From Oscillospiraceae bacterium (GTDB taxonomy: Bacteria; Bacillota_A; Clostridia; Oscillospirales; Ruminococcaceae), in assembly GCA_004558145.1 (NCBI GenBank), contig SFDQ01000004.1, positions 62,001 through 126,000 on the forward strand: a stretch of DNA of 64,000 nucleotides. The letters run 5' to 3'. This document shows, in pieces, positions 41,655-50,490 of this stretch. Positions within the stretch are counted from its first letter, which is position 1. Each line of letters begins with the position of its first letter. The notes below the pieces were generated by a model. The model made no database searches. It was not told where the DNA came from and saw nothing but the letters and a program-made list of their open reading frames with translations. Position numbers and translations under genes: made by a program.

Positions 41655-41726
41655 ATTATAGCGCAAGCGGTTTGCATTTTCAATACTATTCTTTTCAAAA
41701 CTGAACATTTTTGTTCATTTTTGAAC
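41655..41726 (-). promoter_or_regulatory. Promoter and tandem palindromes upstream of the nanE operon
   Basis: On the minus strand TTGAAA (41678-41683) and TATAAT (41655-41660) are 17 bp apart. Overlapping palindromes TGAACA-TTTT-TGTTCA (41702-41717) and GTTCA-TTTT-TGAAC (41713-41726) form three GTTCA half-sites about one helical turn apart. They overlap the last codons of the DeoR gene, 19 bp upstream of the -35. They are the likely DeoR operator. Confidence 0.8.
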
Positions 41727-42476
41727 GAGCGCAAAATTCCCCGGAAGGTCCATGGGCTGCTGGGGACGGGTGCAGTACACCTGATCGAAGGCTGCCAGAT
41801 CGGCAAATCCGTAGAAGCCCCGTTTCTCCAGTTTGGAGTCGTCCAGCAGCAGGTAGCGGTGCACGGCGTTCTCCATGCCGATGAGCTTGATGTTGGTGCT
41901 GGCCATGTCCAGGTCGTAGCACTTGCCCTCGGTGAGGGACACGCCGTAGCAGCCGATGAAGGCGTGCTCAAAGCGGAAGCTGCGCAGCATCTGCTCGGCC
42001 ATGGTGCCGGTGAAGATGCTGTGGTGGGGGTCGTAGGAGCCGCCCAGCATCACCAGCTCGGCCTTGGGCATCTTCACCTGGCTCAGGAGCAGGGTGCTGT
42101 AAGTGACGATGCGCACCTTGCGCCGCATCAGGATGGCGCCCAGCGGCGCGATGGAGGTGCCGCAGTCCAGAAAAACGGTGTCGCCGTCCTGCACGTTTTT
42201 CGCCGCTTCGGCGGCCACGGCCAGCTTTTCGGCGTGGTTGATCTGCATTTTGCTGCGCATGGCCAGCTCGCTCATGTCGCCGCTTTCCTCGCCGCCGCCG
42301 TTGCTGGTGGCGCCGCCCTGGACGCGGGTCAGCTTGCCCGCCCGCTCCAGCTTTTCCAGGTCGCGGCGGATGGTGGCTTCCGAGGTGCCAAGCTCCACTG
42401 CCACCTCTTTCAGGTTGATAACGCCTCGTTCATGGATCGCGCGCAGGATGTACAGGCTGCGTTCCGATGCGATCAT
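41715..42476 (-). CDS. DeoR family transcriptional regulator
   Basis: The 253-residue protein has an N-terminal DeoR winged helix (residues 1-56: RSLYILRAIHERGVINLKEVAVELGTSEATIRRDLEKLE in pieces) followed by the RVQGGA turn and a DeoRC sugar-phosphate sensor domain with VFLDCGTSIAPLGAI around residue 110. ATG 42476 follows CGAGGGATTTTGT and overlaps the upstream oxidoreductase stop (ATGA). Its own coding end carries the tandem palindromes of the nanE promoter, so it probably regulates the nanE-glycyl radical enzyme operon in response to a phosphosugar. Confidence 0.92.
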   Translation of the reverse strand: MIASERSLYILRAIHERGVINLKEVAVELGTSEATIRRDLEKLERAGKLTRVQGGATSNGGGEESGDMSELAMRSKMQINHAEKLAVAAEAAKNVQDGDTVFLDCGTSIAPLGAILMRRKVRIVTYSTLLLSQVKMPKAELVMLGGSYDPHHSIFTGTMAEQMLRSFRFEHAFIGCYGVSLTEGKCYDLDMASTNIKLIGMENAVHRYLLLDDSKLEKRGFYGFADLAAFDQVYCTRPQQPMDLPGNFALVQK

Positions 42477-43483
42477 ACAAAATCCCTCGTTTCTTCCGGC
42501 CGCGGAGCATGCGGCCGATAATCGATCCCCGCCTGACTGCGGGCTTCGTCCAGGAGCTTCGCGGCCATCCCGGACCAATGCCGCCAGGGCGCCGGGTCCA
42601 GTTCGCCCCGCACCATGGCGATAAAGTCTTCTATCTCATAATACATGTCCTTGTCGCAAATAGCAAGCCCTATCGTTTTCCATTCCCCGCCCCGTTTTTT
42701 CCAGCGTGCCCACCGGGGCGCGCCCACCGGGCCGAACTGGATGGTGCCGTTTTCGCCGGCCACCTCGCAGGGGCAGCTGCTCTCGTGTATCTTGCTGTAG
42801 GTCAGGCTGGCATTGAAGCCAGGATACCGGGCGGTGAGGTCGCCCATGGCGTCGATGGAGCCGGGCAGGAAATCGGCGTGGGCGCTGATGGCGCGGGGCT
42901 GCCCCAGCAGCATGACCAGCATGTGCACGCAGTATACGCCCAGGTCGGTGAGTGCACCGCCGCCCATAGTCGGGTCAAAGGCGTTCTCCACGATGCCCGC
43001 CTTCCATTTGTCGTAGCGGGAGGAATACTGGCAGTAGGAGAAGGACGCGCCGCGGATGGGGCCGATCTCTTCCATGGCGCTGCGCAGGGCGGGCACCACC
43101 GGGCCGTGGGCGCTGCGCATGGCCTCCAGCAGCACCACGCCGTTCGCCTTGGCCGCCGCTTCCATCTGCGCCAGCTGCCCGGCGTCGATGGCCATGGGCT
43201 TTTCGCACAGCACGTGCTTGCCCGCCTCCATCATTCGAATGGCCTGCTCGGCATGGCAGACGTTGGGGCTGGCGATGTACACCGCGTCCACCGTCTCGTC
43301 CGCCGCAAGGCTCTCCAGCGTGTGGTGGGCATGGGGCACGCCCCACTCCCGCGCAAGCATCTCCGCCCGCTCCTTGGTGCGGGAATACACCGCGGTCAGC
43401 TCGCAGTCCGGGCAGAGGGCCGCGGCTTCGCGGAACCAGTCCACGATGAAATTGCTGCCGATGATGCCAAAACGCACCTTCAT
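42473..43483 (-). CDS. Gfo/Idh/MocA family oxidoreductase
   Basis: The 336-residue sugar dehydrogenase-type protein has the Rossmann motif FGIIGSNFIVDWF at the start, YIASPNVCHAEQA and VLCEKPMAIDA (EKP) around residues 85-105. Its C-terminal domain carries GGGALTDLGVYCVHML near residue 175 with the Asp position of the family. ATG 43483 follows GAGAGGGG; a longer in-frame start overlaps a terminator. Unlike the other three oxidoreductases in the window it has no adjacent isomerase-like gene; it is coupled to the DeoR gene downstream instead. Confidence 0.9.
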   Translation of the reverse strand: MKVRFGIIGSNFIVDWFREAAALCPDCELTAVYSRTKERAEMLAREWGVPHAHHTLESLAADETVDAVYIASPNVCHAEQAIRMMEAGKHVLCEKPMAIDAGQLAQMEAAAKANGVVLLEAMRSAHGPVVPALRSAMEEIGPIRGASFSYCQYSSRYDKWKAGIVENAFDPTMGGGALTDLGVYCVHMLVMLLGQPRAISAHADFLPGSIDAMGDLTARYPGFNASLTYSKIHESSCPCEVAGENGTIQFGPVGAPRWARWKKRGGEWKTIGLAICDKDMYYEIEDFIAMVRGELDPAPWRHWSGMAAKLLDEARSQAGIDYRPHAPRPEETRDFV

Positions 43484-43507
43484 CTTGATTCCCCTCTCTT
43501 TTGCGAA

Positions 43508-43540
43508 AAAGACCCCCACAAGAGCGCTGTGGGGGTCTTT
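43508..43540 (-). terminator. Terminator after the ROK kinase gene
   Basis: The 13-bp stem AAAGACCCCCACA / TGTGGGGGTCTTT has an AGAGCGC loop and, on the minus strand, ends in TTTTT. It separates the ROK kinase from the oxidoreductase-DeoR pair, whose start codon is only 25 bp further on. Confidence 0.88.
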
Positions 43541-43557
43541 GCTTGCAGATGCCGGCG

Positions 43558-44508
43558 TTACGCGCCCAGCAGCGCGGCGCCGATGATGCCCGCGTCGTTG
43601 CCCAAGGTGGCCTTGAGGATCGCGGGCGGGTCCATCAGGTCGGAGGCGTACACCGTCTCGCTCACGCGGCGGCGCACCGGGCCCAGGAGGTATTCGCCCT
43701 CGTTGCTCAGGCCTCCGCCCAGGATGACCACGGTGGGCCGGAAGGCGGTGACCAAGCTGCCGATGCCCGCGGCCAGATATTCCACATAGTTGTGGACCAC
43801 CTGCAGCGCGGCTTCGTCGCCCTGTTTGGCGGCGTCAAAGGCGGTGCGCCCGTTGACGCGGCTCATGTTGCCGCCGCACATCTCGCACATCAGGCTGGTG
43901 GGGCAGGCGGCCATCATCTCGATGGTCTCGCGGATGAGGGCCGTTACCGAGGCGTAGGCTTCCAGGCAGCCCTTGCGGCCGCAGGTGCACTGCACGCCGT
44001 TGTAGACCAGGATGGAGTGGCCGGGCTCGCAGCCGTAGCCGTTGCCGCCCAGGTAGATCTTTTTGTTCATCACGAAGCTGCCGCCCACGCCGGTGCCGAG
44101 GGTCAGCATCAGCACGTTTTCATAGTCCTTCGCGGCGCCCGCGATGGACTCCGCCAGGGCGGCACAGTCGGCGTCGTTGGCGATGTGCACCGGGATGTCC
44201 CAGTGCTTTTTGAACTCGCCCGCAAGGTCGGCCTTCTTCCAGCCGAGGTTGTTGGCGAACACGATGCGCTGGGTGCCGGGCTCGATGGTGCTGGGCGCTC
44301 CGATGCCCACATACTCGATGTCCTTCTCCGTCAGGCCGGCCTGTGCCACCACCGCGCGGGCGGCGGCGGCGATGTCGCGCACCACCGTCTCAAAGGGACG
44401 GGTGCCCTTGGTGGGCACGCTGTGGCGGGCCACGAACTGATAGTTCTCATCGATGACGCCGGTGGCGATGTTGGTACCGCCGAGGTCGATGCCGAGGTAA
44501 TACTTCAT
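43558..44508 (-). CDS. ROK family sugar kinase
   Basis: The 316-residue kinase has the phosphate-1 motif YLGIDLGGTNIATGV, the catalytic Asp in IANDADCAALAE (D112), LTLGTGVGGSFV, and the zinc motif GHSILVYNGVQCTCGRKGCLE (H164, C174, C176, C181). There is no DNA-binding domain, so it is an enzyme rather than a repressor. Glucokinase is the usual annotation, but with NanE nearby ManNAc or another hexose(amine) is possible. It lies in the minus-strand run downstream of the oxidoreductase and isomerase-like genes and of the ABC importer. Confidence 0.92.
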   Translation of the reverse strand: MKYYLGIDLGGTNIATGVIDENYQFVARHSVPTKGTRPFETVVRDIAAAARAVVAQAGLTEKDIEYVGIGAPSTIEPGTQRIVFANNLGWKKADLAGEFKKHWDIPVHIANDADCAALAESIAGAAKDYENVLMLTLGTGVGGSFVMNKKIYLGGNGYGCEPGHSILVYNGVQCTCGRKGCLEAYASVTALIRETIEMMAACPTSLMCEMCGGNMSRVNGRTAFDAAKQGDEAALQVVHNYVEYLAAGIGSLVTAFRPTVVILGGGLSNEGEYLLGPVRRRVSETVYASDLMDPPAILKATLGNDAGIIGAALLGA

Positions 44509-44549
44509 GGATGTTCCTGCCTCTCGTTATGATGGGATGGCGGGGCGGT

Positions 44550-45452
44550 TTATACGCCCGCGTTCTTCAGCACGCCGTCCACGAACTCCTTGGCGCGGGG
44601 GATGCCGCCCTCGTCCAGGTGCTCGATGATCAGGGGCATGTTGGGGTGATGCTTGGCCAGCAGCCGCACATACAGGTCGTAGTTCAGAGAGCCAAGGCCC
44701 GCGGCGGGCAGCTCCACGTCGCCGGAACCACGGAAGGAGTGGGACTCATCCGCGTCGATGTCGGCGTGCTTCTCGGACACGTCCTCCGCCAGCTTGCAGT
44801 CCTTGGCGTGGGCGATGCGCATATAGGGAGCCAGACGGTCGAACACCTTCTCCAGCTCGGCGTCCATGTTGCCGATGTTGGCGCCGGTGAAGTAGTTGGT
44901 GGGGTCGCAGATCAGCGCCAGATTGGGGCTGTTCACGTCCTTCATCAGGCGCTCCACCTGCTCCACGCTACCGATCACGTTGTTGATGTAGTTCTCAACG
45001 ATGAAGGTCACGCCGTTCTCCTCGGCGCAGGCCACCAGCTCTTTGATGATGGCCAGGGCCTCCTGATAGGCCTCTTCGGTGGCGTTCTTGTCGTCCCACA
45101 CCCAGTCGCTCTCGGGGTTGTAGGTGCCGGTCTCGCTGGCCACGTAGCCACAGCCCAGCTTGCGGGCGAAGCGGATCATGTCCTTGAAATAGGCGATGTT
45201 GGCGGCCCGCTTCTCGGGGTCGGGATGGACGAAGTTGGTGTAGGCGGAGAGGGCCACGACAGGCAGATTGGCGTCGCGGAACTTGTTGCGGATCTCCTCG
45301 GCCTTCTCGTCGGTCAGCTCGCCCTTGGTGGCGTCGCAGTCCTTGAAGGAGACGTCCAGCTGCACGCAGGAGAAGCCCTGCTCTTTGATGCGGCGGATGG
45401 TCTCGTCGATGGTGCAGGGATAATAGCCGGTGAAAATACCAACAGGGATCAT
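44550..45452 (-). CDS. Sugar phosphate isomerase/epimerase family protein (second pair)
   Basis: The 300-residue TIM-barrel protein has the xylose-isomerase-like metal-ligand pattern: VTFIVENYINN (Glu near residue 152), LALICDPTNYF (Asp), RIAHAKDCKLAE (His, Lys, Asp) and LIIEHLDE near the end (Glu). It lies 15 bp downstream of a Gfo/Idh/MocA oxidoreductase gene and 41 bp upstream of the ROK kinase gene. Candidate activities are epimerisation, dehydration or beta-elimination on an oxidised sugar; sequence does not decide. Confidence 0.87.
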   Translation of the reverse strand: MIPVGIFTGYYPCTIDETIRRIKEQGFSCVQLDVSFKDCDATKGELTDEKAEEIRNKFRDANLPVVALSAYTNFVHPDPEKRAANIAYFKDMIRFARKLGCGYVASETGTYNPESDWVWDDKNATEEAYQEALAIIKELVACAEENGVTFIVENYINNVIGSVEQVERLMKDVNSPNLALICDPTNYFTGANIGNMDAELEKVFDRLAPYMRIAHAKDCKLAEDVSEKHADIDADESHSFRGSGDVELPAAGLGSLNYDLYVRLLAKHHPNMPLIIEHLDEGGIPRAKEFVDGVLKNAGV

Positions 45453-45467
45453 GTCAGTTTCCTCCTT

Positions 45468-46580
45468 TTATGCGTTCAGCACTTCGTCCAGGGTGACGGT
45501 GCGCTTTTCGGCAATGGACTTGTAGCAGGTCTCCACGCAGGCGATGGTGTTCAGGTTGTCGCGCACGGAGATCTCGGGCTCGGCGCCGGCCTCGATGGCG
45601 CACAGCAGGCTGGACATGGTGCCGCGGAAGGCATCGGGGAACCAGACGGTGTCCCAGGTGGGGCGCAGCCACTCGCCGGGGAACTCCTTGCAGGCCATCT
45701 CAAAGGTGCTGGGGCAGTGCTCGGGGTACTTGGGCCAGCCCACGGTGCCCTGGGCGAAGCCGTCGGTGCCCTCCACGCGCCACTTGATGTAGGTGTCCTT
45801 GGCGCAGGGGTCGTTGGGCCATGCCCACACGTCGTCCAGGCTGGTGGCCATCAGGCCGTTCTTGTAATGGTAGGTGTACTGGGTGATGCCGTCGGTATGC
45901 TCGAACTGGGTGCGGGGGTCGGTGCGGCACACGCAGGTGATGCTCTCGGGGTCGCCGAACAGATAGCGGAAGATGTCCACATGGTGGATGCCCATGCCGA
46001 AGATCTCCAGCTTGTCGTACTCCTGCAGGAAGGTCTGCCAGTGGGGGATGGCGCGCATCTCGATGGTGGCGATGACCGCGTCGCCCAGCAGGCCCTTGTC
46101 CAGAACGTACTTCAGGGCGCGCATGGACTGGTCGTAGCGCATGTTGGAGTTCACCGCAACGGTCACGCCGGCCTCGCGGCACAGGCGCTCGGTCTCACGG
46201 GCGTCCTCCAGGGACATGGCCAGGGGCTTCTGGCACAGGATGCCCTTGATGTTGGGATGCTTGACCGCCTCGCGCACCACGTCCAGCTGCTTGTCGGGCG
46301 GGATGGCGATGTCCACGATCTCCACCTCGGGGTCCGCCAGCAGTTCCATCCAGCTGTCGTACACCTTGGGGATGCCGTACTGCTTGGCTACCGCCTCGCT
46401 CTCCTCGCGGGAGAGGGAGGTGATGGCATAGGGAGAAAAGCCCATGTCACGGTAGGCCGCCAGCTGGCAGTCCCGCATAATGAAGCCGGCCCCAACGCAG
46501 CCGATCCTCCAGTCCTTGCGCTTGGGCACGGGAGGCAGGGTGGCGGCTACGATCTCGTTGAGCAAAGTCTCTTTATCCAT
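45468..46580 (-). CDS. Gfo/Idh/MocA family oxidoreductase (second pair)
   Basis: The 370-residue protein has WRIGCVGAGFIMRDCQLAAY at about residue 25, IAIPPDKQLDVVREA and ILCQKPLAMSLED with QKP in place of the usual EKP. The LEIFGMGIHHVDIFRYLFG helix is near residue 195-213. It is longer than its paralogues by an N-terminal helix (MDKETLLNEIVAATLPPV), as in many polyol or glycoside dehydrogenases. ATG 46580 follows AAAAAGGAGATC. It is first gene of the oxidoreductase-isomerase-ROK kinase operon downstream of the ABC importer. Confidence 0.9.
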   Translation of the reverse strand: MDKETLLNEIVAATLPPVPKRKDWRIGCVGAGFIMRDCQLAAYRDMGFSPYAITSLSREESEAVAKQYGIPKVYDSWMELLADPEVEIVDIAIPPDKQLDVVREAVKHPNIKGILCQKPLAMSLEDARETERLCREAGVTVAVNSNMRYDQSMRALKYVLDKGLLGDAVIATIEMRAIPHWQTFLQEYDKLEIFGMGIHHVDIFRYLFGDPESITCVCRTDPRTQFEHTDGITQYTYHYKNGLMATSLDDVWAWPNDPCAKDTYIKWRVEGTDGFAQGTVGWPKYPEHCPSTFEMACKEFPGEWLRPTWDTVWFPDAFRGTMSSLLCAIEAGAEPEISVRDNLNTIACVETCYKSIAEKRTVTLDEVLNA

Positions 46581-46618
46581 CGTGTGCGATCTCCTTTTTG
46601 AAAAGATTTTATACTTTA

Positions 46619-46647
46619 AAAATACTCCAAATATTTTCAAAAATCAA
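46619..46647 (-). promoter_or_regulatory. Putative promoter of the second oxidoreductase/isomerase operon
   Basis: On the minus strand TTGATT (46642-46647) and TATTTT (46619-46624) are 17 bp apart in an AT-rich island, about 40 bp upstream of the start codon and downstream of the importer terminator. Confidence 0.55.
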
Positions 46648-46710
46648 CATTTACGAAAATTTTTGAGCAAAATCATTGAAACGCACAACAGAATTTGCCC
46701 TTTTGCACAA

Positions 46711-46756
46711 AATCGCCGGGACCGCGCGATGCAGCTGCATGGGAGGTCCCGGCGAT
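46711..46756 (-). terminator. Terminator of the ABC importer operon
   Basis: The 12-bp stem ATCGCCGGGACC / GGTCCCGGCGAT encloses a 21-base loop with an inner GATGCAGCTGCAT-like palindrome. On the minus strand it is followed by TTTTG. Confidence 0.8.
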
Positions 46757-46764
46757 GTTACGCC

Positions 46765-47742
46765 TTACTGACGGACAGGCTTCGCCCGGTTGTAGGCAGT
46801 GAGCAGAAGGATGAGCACGACGCCCATGATGAGGTTCTTCATGCTGTCGGTGACCTGGAGCACCGCCAGGCCGTTGGACAGGATGATGAGCAGCAGGGCG
46901 CCGGCAGCGGTGCCCACATAGCTGCCCTTGCCGCCGCTGAGCAGGGTGCCGCCGATGACAACGGCCACGATGGAATCCATGGTCATGCTGTCGTAGGTGC
47001 CGCACTTGATGAAGCCGGAGTTGCCCGCGCCGATGAAGCCGGCCAGACCGCCCAGCATGCCGGCGATGGTGTAGTTGAGCATCTTGACCTTGGTGGTCTT
47101 GATGCCGGTGAGGAACGCCGCCCGGTTGTTGTTGCCGGTAAGGGTGAGCTGCTGGCCGTACCGCGTGCGGGACAGCAGGAAGAACACGACCACCAGGAAC
47201 ACCAGCGCGAAGAACACGATGGTGGGGAAGAAACCGAACAGGCGGGTGGTGATGAGTTTGCGGAACCAGTCGGGCACGCTGGTGTACTCCGGGGTGCCGC
47301 CGGTGAACACATACTGCAGACGGGTGACGATGTTGGAGATGTAGAGGGTGACCACCATGGGAGGCAGGCCGGCGCGCACCGAGCCGATGCCGTTGCACAG
47401 GCCGATGACCGCGCCCACCGCAAGGCAGGCGACCATGGCGGCGAACATCAGGCCGATGCTGTCCTTGCCCTGCATCACAGCCACGGTGATGAGGGCGGTC
47501 ATGGACATGGTGGCGCCCACGGACATGTCGATGCCGTCGCTGATGATGACCAGGGTCTGGCCCGCCGCCGCGATGAGCAGCATGGAGGTCAGGGACAGGA
47601 TGCTGCCGAAGGCCACGGGGTTCAGGCTCTTGGGGTTGAGGATGATGGTGGCCAGGAACAGCAGCGCGCTGATGATCAGCGCCATGCCGATCTGGTTGTT
47701 TTTGGTGAAGGTTTTGATTTTGGAGGCCGTGTTACTTTTCAT
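46765..47742 (-). CDS. Ribose-type sugar ABC transporter permease
   Basis: The 325-residue permease has eight to ten helices and the family stretches LVIISDGIDMSVGATMSMTAL near residue 72, TLTGNNNRAAFLTGI around 195 and MDSIVAVVIGGTLLSGGKGSYVGT around 255, all typical of RbsC-like subunits. It overlaps the preceding permease gene by 11 bp and closes the importer operon. It forms a heterodimeric channel with that second permease. Confidence 0.93.
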   Translation of the reverse strand: MKSNTASKIKTFTKNNQIGMALIISALLFLATIILNPKSLNPVAFGSILSLTSMLLIAAAGQTLVIISDGIDMSVGATMSMTALITVAVMQGKDSIGLMFAAMVACLAVGAVIGLCNGIGSVRAGLPPMVVTLYISNIVTRLQYVFTGGTPEYTSVPDWFRKLITTRLFGFFPTIVFFALVFLVVVFFLLSRTRYGQQLTLTGNNNRAAFLTGIKTTKVKMLNYTIAGMLGGLAGFIGAGNSGFIKCGTYDSMTMDSIVAVVIGGTLLSGGKGSYVGTAAGALLLIILSNGLAVLQVTDSMKNLIMGVVLILLLTAYNRAKPVRQ

Positions 47743-48787
47743 CGCTCATCCCTCCTTTGATCTGCTTCTTGATGCCCTTGAGCAGGGTCTCACGCTGGGC
47801 CTTGACCGCGAAGATGGTGCAGATCAGGCCGATAAGGATGATGCTGTCGGACACGAGGTTGTGCCAGTAGGTGTTGTACTGGCCGGGGATCATGGAGAAG
47901 ATCTTGGGCACGGAGGTCTGCACCAGCAGCTGGAAGCCGACGCCGAACAGGGCGCAGGCCATGGTGCCCCAGCCGCCCGCCAGGGAGATGCCGCCCAGGA
48001 TGCAGGCACTGATGGTCTGCAGGCCGTAGGCCTCGCCGGTGATGGGGTTGCCGGTGGAGTAAGCCGCAGTGTAGCACAGGCCCGCGATGCCGGTGAGCAG
48101 GCCCGCGATGGCGTAGACCTTCACCTTGGTGGCCGCGCTGTTGATGCCGGTGGCAAAGGCGTTGCGCTCGTTGCCGCCGATGGCGTAGACATGGTGCAGA
48201 AGCGGGGTGCGCTTGAGGTAGACCCAGCCCATGTAGCACAGGAAGATGATGATGACACTGGTGGGAACGATGCCGCCCCACAGATGGTCGTAGAAGCGGT
48301 TGATCTCGGTGGGCACGCTGCCGCCGGGAGCCGGACGGATCAGCAGGTTGATGCCCTTGACGATGTAGATCATGGCGTAGCCGGCCAGCAGCGGCGGGAT
48401 GCGCAGGTAGGAGACCACCAAGCCGTTGATGGTGGCCAGCAGCACGCTGGCGCAGACGGTGATGACCCACGCCACGCCCACGGGCATGCCGGTCCACTCG
48501 GGCAGCATGACCGCCAGCACGTTGGCGAAGCTCAGCTGGATGCCGATGGAGATGTCGATGATGCCCATCAGCATCAGCAGGGCCTGGGCCATGGTGATGA
48601 GGATCAGGGGGGTGTAGTTCTTGAACAGGGAGGCAAAATTGTTATAGGTCTTGACGGTGAAGAAGGTGCCGGGGTCCTGGATGTACTGCACCAGGAAGTA
48701 GACCACCAGCGCCGCCACCATCAGCACAAGGCCGGAGTACGAGGGGGAGGTCTTGAGCTTGTTGAATTTCTCTTTCATTTTCTTCAC
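47732..48787 (-). CDS. Ribose-type sugar ABC transporter permease
   Basis: The 351-residue permease carries ALLMLMGIIDISIGIQLSFAN near residue 65-85, YAIGGNERNAFATGINSAATKVKVYAI around 195-221 and LQTISACILGGISLAGGWGT around 250, the RbsC-type motifs. It overlaps the upstream ATPase gene by 4 bp (ATGA). Two non-identical permeases, rather than a homodimer, suggest a substrate outside the simple ribose class, for example other pentoses, inositols or glycosides. Confidence 0.93.
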   Translation of the reverse strand: MKKMKEKFNKLKTSPSYSGLVLMVAALVVYFLVQYIQDPGTFFTVKTYNNFASLFKNYTPLILITMAQALLMLMGIIDISIGIQLSFANVLAVMLPEWTGMPVGVAWVITVCASVLLATINGLVVSYLRIPPLLAGYAMIYIVKGINLLIRPAPGGSVPTEINRFYDHLWGGIVPTSVIIIFLCYMGWVYLKRTPLLHHVYAIGGNERNAFATGINSAATKVKVYAIAGLLTGIAGLCYTAAYSTGNPITGEAYGLQTISACILGGISLAGGWGTMACALFGVGFQLLVQTSVPKIFSMIPGQYNTYWHNLVSDSIILIGLICTIFAVKAQRETLLKGIKKQIKGGMSDEK

Positions 48788-50316
48788 GCCTCCCCTTTCT
48801 GGCTGTTTTCGCTCAGGCCCAGCATCGCCGCCACCAGTTTTTCCTCGGTGCGGTCAGCGCCGACCAGCTGGGCGCTGATCTTGCCTTCGTAGAATACGTA
48901 GATGCGGTCGGAGATCTCCAGCAGCTCTTCGTTGTCGCTGGAGACGTAGATCACGCTCATGCCGTCTTTCAGGCACTTTTTCAGGATCTCGTGGATCTCG
49001 TGGCGGGAGTGGATGTCCACGCCCTTGGTGGGGTCGTCCAGCAGAAGCAGCGAGGGCGACAGGGCGATCCAGCGGCCCACCACCAGTTTCTGCTGGTTGC
49101 CGCCGGACAGCGAGCTGGCCGGATGGGCCTTGCTGCCGGCCACGATGCCGTAGTCGTCCATGGCCTTCTGGGCGAAGTCGTTCACCGTCTTGGGCATCAG
49201 CGGCGCGAACAGCTTGCCCTTGGCGGCGCTGCCGGCGAAGATGTTCTCCGCCACGCTGCGGATGGGGAAGATGGACTCACGGGCGCGGTCGCCGCTGATG
49301 AAGCCCATGTCGTCGGCGATGGCGTCGGCCGGGCTGTGGTAGTGCACCTCGCGGCCCTTGTAGACGATGGTGCCGCCGGAGGGTTTCTGGTCCGCCAGAA
49401 GCGCGCGGATGAAGTCCGCCTGGCCCTGGCCGTCCAGGCCGCCGATGCCCACCACTTCGCCGCGGTAGGCGCGGAAGTCCACGCTGTCCAGCTTGGGCGG
49501 CAGCGACAGGCCCTTCACATCCAGCAGCAGGTCCTCTTCCTTGTTGGTGTGCTGCAGGTGCTGGCCGGCGCCGGCGGTGTGGTCCGGCTTTTTGCCGGTC
49601 ATGTGGAAGACGATCTCGTCCAGGTCCATGTCCTTGATGTTGCCGCTGGCCACCGTTTCGCCGCCCTTGAGGATGGTGCAGCGGTCGCACACGCGGAAGA
49701 TCTCGCTCATGCGGTGGGTCACGATGATGATGGCCACGCCCTGGGTTTTGAGCTCCTGCAGGACCTCAAAGACGGTGTCCACCTCATCGGAGTGGAGGGA
49801 AGCCGTGGCCTCGTCCAGGATCAGGATCTTCGGCTTGAGGGCCAGAGCCTTGGCGATCTCCACCATGCTCTGGGTGCTGGGCATCAAAAACTGCACCAGC
49901 GCGTCGGGCTCCACGTCGATCTTGAGTTTTTTCAGATAGAATTCCGCTGTCTCCAGGGCTTTCTTGCGGTCCACCATGCCCATCTTGCCGCGGGGTTCGG
50001 CGCCCAGGGCGATGTTGTCCACCACGCTCATCTGAGGCACCAGCGACAGGTCCTGGTAGGCCACCGCCACGCCGTGGCGGCGGGCGTCGGCGCCCGAGCG
50101 GATCTGCACGGTCTCGCCGTCGATCTTGATGGTGCCTGCGGTGGGGTTCACCAGACCGCTGAGGACTTTGACCATGGTGGATTTGCCGCTGCCGTTGGAG
50201 CCGAGCAGCGCCATGATCTCGCCCGCTTTGACTTCCAGCGATGCGTTGTTCAGCGCTTTCACAGCGTCGAAGTTCTTACTGATCCCGGTCATCTCCAGCA
50301 AGGAGTATCCCTCCAA
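48784..50316 (-). CDS. Sugar ABC transporter ATP-binding protein (two nucleotide-binding domains)
   Basis: The 510-residue RbsA/XylG-type ATPase has two fused ATPase domains. The first carries Walker A LLGSNGSGKSTMV (about residues 36-48) and Walker B ILILDEATASL. The second starts near residue 255, lacks a good Walker A and has the signature LSGGNQQKLVVGRWIAL and Walker B LLLLDDPTKGVD. That asymmetry is normal for the family. The start follows GGAGGGATACTCC-type sequence. It is second in the operon, 174 bp after the binding-protein gene. Confidence 0.94.
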   Translation of the reverse strand: MEGYSLLEMTGISKNFDAVKALNNASLEVKAGEIMALLGSNGSGKSTMVKVLSGLVNPTAGTIKIDGETVQIRSGADARRHGVAVAYQDLSLVPQMSVVDNIALGAEPRGKMGMVDRKKALETAEFYLKKLKIDVEPDALVQFLMPSTQSMVEIAKALALKPKILILDEATASLHSDEVDTVFEVLQELKTQGVAIIIVTHRMSEIFRVCDRCTILKGGETVASGNIKDMDLDEIVFHMTGKKPDHTAGAGQHLQHTNKEEDLLLDVKGLSLPPKLDSVDFRAYRGEVVGIGGLDGQGQADFIRALLADQKPSGGTIVYKGREVHYHSPADAIADDMGFISGDRARESIFPIRSVAENIFAGSAAKGKLFAPLMPKTVNDFAQKAMDDYGIVAGSKAHPASSLSGGNQQKLVVGRWIALSPSLLLLDDPTKGVDIHSRHEIHEILKKCLKDGMSVIYVSSDNEELLEISDRIYVFYEGKISAQLVGADRTEEKLVAAMLGLSENSQKGEA

Positions 50317-50415
50317 TTCTGCAAATTTGAATGATGCCGCCCCGGCAGCCGGCGGCGGCGGGTGTCTGGCTGTTTTTTAAGGAGAACTCATGAAATATGT
50401 ACATTAAGTACGGTT

Positions 50416-50447
50416 TTCGCCGGCGGACCTGCTGGTCCGCCGGCGAA
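50416..50447. repeat. Strong intercistronic hairpin between binding protein and ATPase genes
   Basis: The 14-bp perfect stem TTCGCCGGCGGACC / GGTCCGCCGGCGAA closes a TGCT loop. No T tract follows on the minus strand. It probably stabilises the 3' end of the binding-protein message, giving the usual excess of binding protein over ATPase and permeases. Confidence 0.75.
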
Positions 50448-50490
50448 CCCGTCGCTTTCGCGTTGCACTTGGCTGTGCAGCCGCGGCTTT

